Shown here one piece after another: positions 5,857 to 9,119 of a DNA stretch of 9,119 bases. Position numbers and translations under genes: made by a program. The notes beneath the pieces are model-generated. The model ran no database searches and was not told where the DNA came from. It worked only from the letters and a program-made list of their open reading frames with translations. The stretch covers positions 1 to 9,119 of the forward strand of contig VGTX01000032.1 in the NCBI GenBank assembly GCA_016874315.1, written 5' to 3'. Position 1 is the stretch's first letter, and every line of letters starts with the position of its first letter. Source of the stretch: Gammaproteobacteria bacterium. Its GTDB lineage: Bacteria; Pseudomonadota; Gammaproteobacteria; Berkiellales; Berkiellaceae.

Positions 5857-6974
5857 TATTTCTTAGGGATGGTTTGATTTTCAAAGGTAGTGGTTAAGGT
5901 GCTATCGTGACTCAAAGGGGCGGTAGGGCGTGAGGTTGCTTGCCGCGTTATTTCCTGAACTTTATGAAACAGGAGTTGTGCCAATTCTTTTTGCTCATTA
6001 GTTGCCTTGTTATCTTCATTAACCGCATTAAGTAGTTTTTGTGCCTTGGATAAGTGATCTTCATCATTAGTATCAATAAAGCTCGAATAGGCCTTCTTAA
6101 TTGCTGAATTATTGTTTTTAAAAAAAATCATAGTTCCGCGGGATTGTTTTTTGAGCTCTTCGACGATAGCGTTAATTGAATTTGCGCTTGTTACATCTTT
6201 GAACTCTTCGACGATAGCGTTAATTGAAGTTACGTTTTCTTTTTTAGTGTCAATAAGTGGTAATTCTATAGAGCCATTAGTGGGGTCTGCTGGGCGATCA
6301 GATTGACCTTTATTTAAAGATACAGATTCATTTTGAATATCTTTGCTATATATCTCTTGAGGTTGATTGGGAGCTGTTTCAGATTGAAATTGTGCTGTAA
6401 TAATTCTTGTGATTCCAGATCCAATCTTCGACCATGGAATAAATCTATATCCTGCAGCTAATGCTGCTACTGAAGCAAGGGATGATGCGACAGCAGGCAT
6501 TTGTAAAGCGCTTGCTATAACACTTAATGCGCTAAAACCTATCTGTGTGAGAGTCGCTAACGGTGCAAAAGCAATAGATAATCCTAATGCTGCGGTTATA
6601 GCGGACCCAACAAGCGAGCCAGTAATCATAAATCCAGCGAAAACTGATAACATTAAAAGACTTGATAATGTATAGGCCAAAGTACGTCTTAACGATGTCG
6701 ATTGAGCTGTTGCGCCTAGCAATTTAAAGACGCGATTGAAAATAAAAGGTGTTGTAAGCGCGCCCAGTGCAAGGCCTGTTGTGAGCGACATTGCCATTAT
6801 ACCGATCGGAGCGAAAGGAGAAAAACATACGCCAAACTCAATTGCAATCAGTATTGTAAAGAATGCACCGATTTTATTGGATATGGTTCCAAACTTAGAA
6901 AACCGCATACCGTCAATGAGTTCTGCTGATATCCCTGAGCGAAACGGATAGTTTTGTGAATTGTCTGTGTCCAT
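5853..6974 (-). CDS. Uncharacterised membrane protein, paralogue of the neighbouring upstream gene
   Basis: I do not recognise a named family. The 373-residue product has a short polar N-terminus (1-35) and a hydrophobic core (about 36-180) with four or five likely membrane segments rich in Ala, Leu, Ile and Gly. A long hydrophilic, lysine- and glutamate-rich tail (181-373) follows. The core aligns without gaps to the protein encoded at 7049-8182: over residues 54-87, 13 of 34 positions are identical, including PIGI, LT, IFN and a final G. The tail has a 16-residue tandem repeat (SINAIVEE at 250-257 and again at 266-273). ATG 6974 lacks a clear ribosome site; the next Met is residue 23. Its TAA overlaps the lpoA stop in TTAA. 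It is the last gene of a three-gene minus-strand run. A secreted host-membrane protein is conceivable but unproven. Confidence 0.75.
   Translation of the reverse strand: MDTDNSQNYPFRSGISAELIDGMRFSKFGTISNKIGAFFTILIAIEFGVCFSPFAPIGIMAMSLTTGLALGALTTPFIFNRVFKLLGATAQSTSLRRTLAYTLSSLLMLSVFAGFMITGSLVGSAITAALGLSIAFAPLATLTQIGFSALSVIASALQMPAVASSLASVAALAAGYRFIPWSKIGSGITRIITAQFQSETAPNQPQEIYSKDIQNESVSLNKGQSDRPADPTNGSIELPLIDTKKENVTSINAIVEEFKDVTSANSINAIVEELKKQSRGTMIFFKNNNSAIKKAYSSFIDTNDEDHLSKAQKLLNAVNEDNKATNEQKELAQLLFHKVQEITRQATSRPTAPLSHDSTLTTTFENQTIPKKY
6151..6246 (-). repeat. 48-base tandem duplication within the coding sequence
   Basis: A 30-base block at 6151-6180 recurs at 6199-6228 with a single mismatch (29 of 30), a period of 48 bases or 16 codons. 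The remainder of the unit is much less conserved, apart from a shared GTAAC reading Val-Thr before each copy. The repeat keeps the frame and encodes SINAIVEE(F/L)K twice, probably a helical element of the cytoplasmic or exported tail. Confidence 0.85.
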
Positions 6975-7048
6975 AATAATGAGGCTTAGTCTAGATGACC
7001 TTACCCCATATATAGGATTAAATTTATAAGAAAATCGATTTCTTGGAT

Positions 7049-8182
7049 TTATGTTGTAGGAGGATTATTTCTTTTCTCTCGAAGAATCTGTAATCGAGCG
7101 GCTATTTTTTCTCTAGGAGAAAGTTGTGAATGGGGTAAAGAAAATTTTATTGGAGGGATGGTTTTTTCATCAGATGGGATTGTTTCATTACTTTCTTTAC
7201 TACTGAGTTTAATATCAAGATTTTTTTTACTGGGTAAGGCTTGCTGATCTTGTCTTGAATTCAGTGGGTAGGTGCTTTCATTTTTATTCTCTACTGTATT
7301 TTCATTGCGACGGAACATGCGCGAGTAAATGAAAATACTGATTGCTGCAACTCCCGTCGTGAGTACGCCGATGTTTAAAAGATTAGGTGTGAGCGGATAT
7401 ACTATTGAGTGTATAGCCTGAGAGAGAATAGCCCCTATCACCTTGAATGCGCCAATCGCAACCGCTGGTAAACCAATACCTATCGCTAAAGGCAAACCAA
7501 TATTAAATAAAGCAAATGCTCCGACAAAACAGCTGGCTATTAATACACCACACGTCAGTAGCATCGCTCTTTTTTGAATAACACTTTGCTCCCTATATTG
7601 AGTAGGATTTTTAATTCCAAACATCGCATAAACTGCGTTAAAAATTTTGAGAGATAAACTCGCGGTAACCATCAGCGATACTGTTAAACCGATTACTCCA
7701 ATTCCAATAGGCTGCAAACCAGGAATCACGGAAAGTACAATCCCCACCATCAGACCAACGGCAAACGCCGTGGAGATTTTACTCCATTTTTTAGGTGTGA
7801 AGGGATGCATGAATATCCCAAAAAACATTGCATATAGTCTTTTTTGCGCAAGCTCTGAATAAGGATATGGCCGTGATGGTATATTCTTTTTAAATTGCCC
7901 TGCATCTATATTGCCTTTTGGCTTTTTAAAATGATTATCTCGAATATGTTGCTTTAGTTCATTTTGAAATTGTTCGCCACTCATAATCTCTGTGGAATTG
8001 GCACTTGATGCTCCGTCAGTCACAAAAGTATACGGATTTTCGGAGTTAGGGCTCGTTTTTTTCTCTTCAGGTATTAGTTCCTCTGCCCGTACTTGAGCAA
8101 TTCGCTTAGCCATTTGTTCTTGAAAATTTTTATTATCCACTTCATTCACACTATTACAGGAATTTCTCTTGAGATAGTACAA
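7049..8182 (-). CDS. Uncharacterised membrane protein with long polar N- and C-terminal regions
   Basis: No named family is recognised. Up to 377 residues are encoded: a charged N-terminal region (1-135), a hydrophobic core of about five membrane segments (roughly 137-155, 158-178, 206-226, 228-250 and 268-287), a basic stop-transfer-like RMFRR (288-292), and a polar, Ser/Lys/Glu-rich tail ending SPREKIAARLQILREKR plus NNPPTT. The core is paralogous to that of the protein encoded at 5853-6974. The N-terminal region has weakly similar segments (FQEQMAKRI, FQNELKQHI, FKKNI). The start is uncertain: TTG at 8182 has only a poor AAAGA before it, while the first ATG is at 8113 and would give 354 residues. 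No ATG, GTG or TTG lies further upstream before an in-frame stop. It is 63 bases from the upstream gene and 74 from the downstream one, consistent with an operon. Confidence 0.75.
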   Translation of the reverse strand: MYYLKRNSCNSVNEVDNKNFQEQMAKRIAQVRAEELIPEEKKTSPNSENPYTFVTDGASSANSTEIMSGEQFQNELKQHIRDNHFKKPKGNIDAGQFKKNIPSRPYPYSELAQKRLYAMFFGIFMHPFTPKKWSKISTAFAVGLMVGIVLSVIPGLQPIGIGVIGLTVSLMVTASLSLKIFNAVYAMFGIKNPTQYREQSVIQKRAMLLTCGVLIASCFVGAFALFNIGLPLAIGIGLPAVAIGAFKVIGAILSQAIHSIVYPLTPNLLNIGVLTTGVAAISIFIYSRMFRRNENTVENKNESTYPLNSRQDQQALPSKKNLDIKLSSKESNETIPSDEKTIPPIKFSLPHSQLSPREKIAARLQILREKRNNPPTT

Positions 8183-8245
8183 GTTTTCTTTAAAACTAAG
8201 AGGTGCTGTAGTTTTTTTAAAATGTTTCGTTCAAAAGCTAAAGCG

Positions 8246-9037
8246 TTATGTCGAGTAATGAAGATAGCAGAGAATAGCCCCACTAATTAATGTATTGCAT
8301 AAGGCGATAACTCTCGGAGAGTGCTCATAGATTGACTGAATTTGTAATATAACATTATGGCCTGTTGTACGAGCAAGCAGAGCTATCGCTCCATAGCTCA
8401 TGAGCATAGGAAAAAAGACAATAATCCAAAAAGGTTGCCCAAGGGCAATCATTAAACCAATCACTCCCATGAAAATGCCCATAATGTGGCTAAGTTCAAT
8501 GTTAAAAAGACAAGGAGGTTTATTTAAAATCCATAAAATGGCGTATATCCCAATTAACCCTGCGGAAAGATGACTCAATTCTTCATATTTCCATCCTAGC
8601 TCAGAACCATACGCAGTATGAGATATAAAGATGAAAAAAATAGACATCGCACTCAATAAATGTAACATGCTCCATCCAACATGCTCTTCAAATTCTCTCA
8701 TAGAGTGTATCGCTATCCATGTAATAATGCCTGTAAGATAAAAATGTTGTATTGGATTTAAAAGATAACTCGCACAAAAAACAAGGCACAAAGAGCTGAG
8801 AATATATACAAAAGAGTACTTTTTATATTCCTCCCAGATATAACCAAAGGCTAATCCAATAAATAAACTAAAAAGTATCGCTGACCCAGCTCGAGAAAAG
8901 TCATTCGAAATAATCCAAAAAATCTGGACCCCAATCCCGGTCATTCCAATATTTGGTCGTCGGAGCATCACCAATGCAAATATGCTCAATATCACCAATA
9001 CAGCACATTCTATAGAGTCCCAAACATACGGTAACAT
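8246..9037 (-). CDS. Uncharacterised polytopic membrane protein
   Basis: The 263-residue product is hydrophobic throughout, with about eight probable membrane segments (near 11-25, 35-45, 52-68, 75-93, 99-112, 123-142, 157-171, and 183-222, the last possibly two, plus a final one at 243-260). Short polar loops contain EEYKKYSF (69-76), MREFEEHVGW (113-122) and GSELGWKYEELSH (144-156). These loops hold Glu, His and Trp residues that could be functional, but they match no motif I can name. It has no visible similarity to the two downstream membrane proteins. The ATG at 9037 is supported by AAGAG five bases upstream and a candidate promoter. An integral-membrane transferase or transporter subunit would be guesses; the function is unknown. 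Confidence 0.7.
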   Translation of the reverse strand: MLPYVWDSIECAVLVILSIFALVMLRRPNIGMTGIGVQIFWIISNDFSRAGSAILFSLFIGLAFGYIWEEYKKYSFVYILSSLCLVFCASYLLNPIQHFYLTGIITWIAIHSMREFEEHVGWSMLHLLSAMSIFFIFISHTAYGSELGWKYEELSHLSAGLIGIYAILWILNKPPCLFNIELSHIMGIFMGVIGLMIALGQPFWIIVFFPMLMSYGAIALLARTTGHNVILQIQSIYEHSPRVIALCNTLISGAILCYLHYST

Positions 9038-9056
9038 CAGCGCTCTTTTTGCAAAT

Positions 9057-9084
9057 CTTATAACTGCAGTGTATCAACTTCCAA
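9057..9084 (-). promoter_or_regulatory. Candidate promoter of the three-gene membrane cluster
   Basis: On the minus strand TTGGAA (9079-9084, four of six) and TATAAG (9057-9062, five of six) are 16 bases apart. The start site would be near 9050, leaving a very short leader of about a dozen bases that just includes the AAGAG ribosome site (9043-9047). A perfect 10-base palindrome, GTGCATGCAC (9101-9110), lies just upstream of the -35 and could be a protein-binding site. Both are predictions. Confidence 0.35.
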
Positions 9085-9119
9085 AAGAAAGACAACTCTC
9101 GTGCATGCACTCACTATCT

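Noticed and set aside
6112..6951. Plus-strand open frames opposite the last membrane-protein gene
   Set aside because: They mirror the biased composition of the Ala/Ile-rich membrane segments and lack ribosome sites.
6975..7048. Promoter for the last membrane-protein gene around TATATA at 7009-7014
   Set aside because: No acceptable -35 lies at the right distance; read-through from the upstream gene is a simpler explanation.
1..9119. CRISPR array, rRNA gene, riboswitch or replication origin
   Set aside because: No regularly spaced repeats, rRNA-like stretches, conserved riboswitch cores or iterated DnaA-box-like sites were found by eye.

Overview
The window looks like a piece of a gammaproteobacterial chromosome of moderately low GC, most plausibly from a Legionella/Coxiella-like lineage. 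This rests on four things: a divergent rsmI/lpoA pair (the E. coli yraL/yraM arrangement, with LpoA known from Gammaproteobacteria), a two-domain lipoprotein ending in an LpoA-like tail, a GluRS of the PLSKR type, and an adjacent cluster of unrecognised membrane proteins of the kind common in intracellular bacteria. The lineage is an inference; nothing here fixes the genus.

Layout. Positions 1-504 are gene-poor: the 3' end of an IS200/IS605-like transposase with a hairpin behind it, then a short open stretch that may be a gene remnant. A tRNA-Ser(GGA) gene lies on the minus strand at 505-592, and a 205-base intergenic region carries divergent promoters for the tRNA and for gltX. Next is a very tight housekeeping block. 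gltX and cysS run on the plus strand and overlap by 14 bases. cysS runs tail to tail into rsmI with a 20-base overlap. rsmI and lpoA are divergent, with overlapping 5' ends and no intergenic space. lpoA ends on a TTAA that also supplies the stop codon of the next, convergent gene.

From 5853 to 9037 three minus-strand genes follow with short gaps (74 and 63 bases), read in the order 9037 to 5853. The first is an uncharacterised polytopic membrane protein. The other two are diverged paralogues: each has a hydrophobic core of about five membrane segments, with differently sized hydrophilic tails. The last one carries a 48-base tandem duplication in its tail. A candidate promoter lies just upstream of the first gene, so the three may form one operon. 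This cluster is the most likely place for undescribed biology.

Functionally the recognised genes serve translation (tRNA-Ser, GluRS, CysRS, 16S rRNA C1402 methylation) and peptidoglycan synthesis (activation of PBP1a by LpoA at the outer membrane). The membrane cluster has no function that can be read from the sequence.
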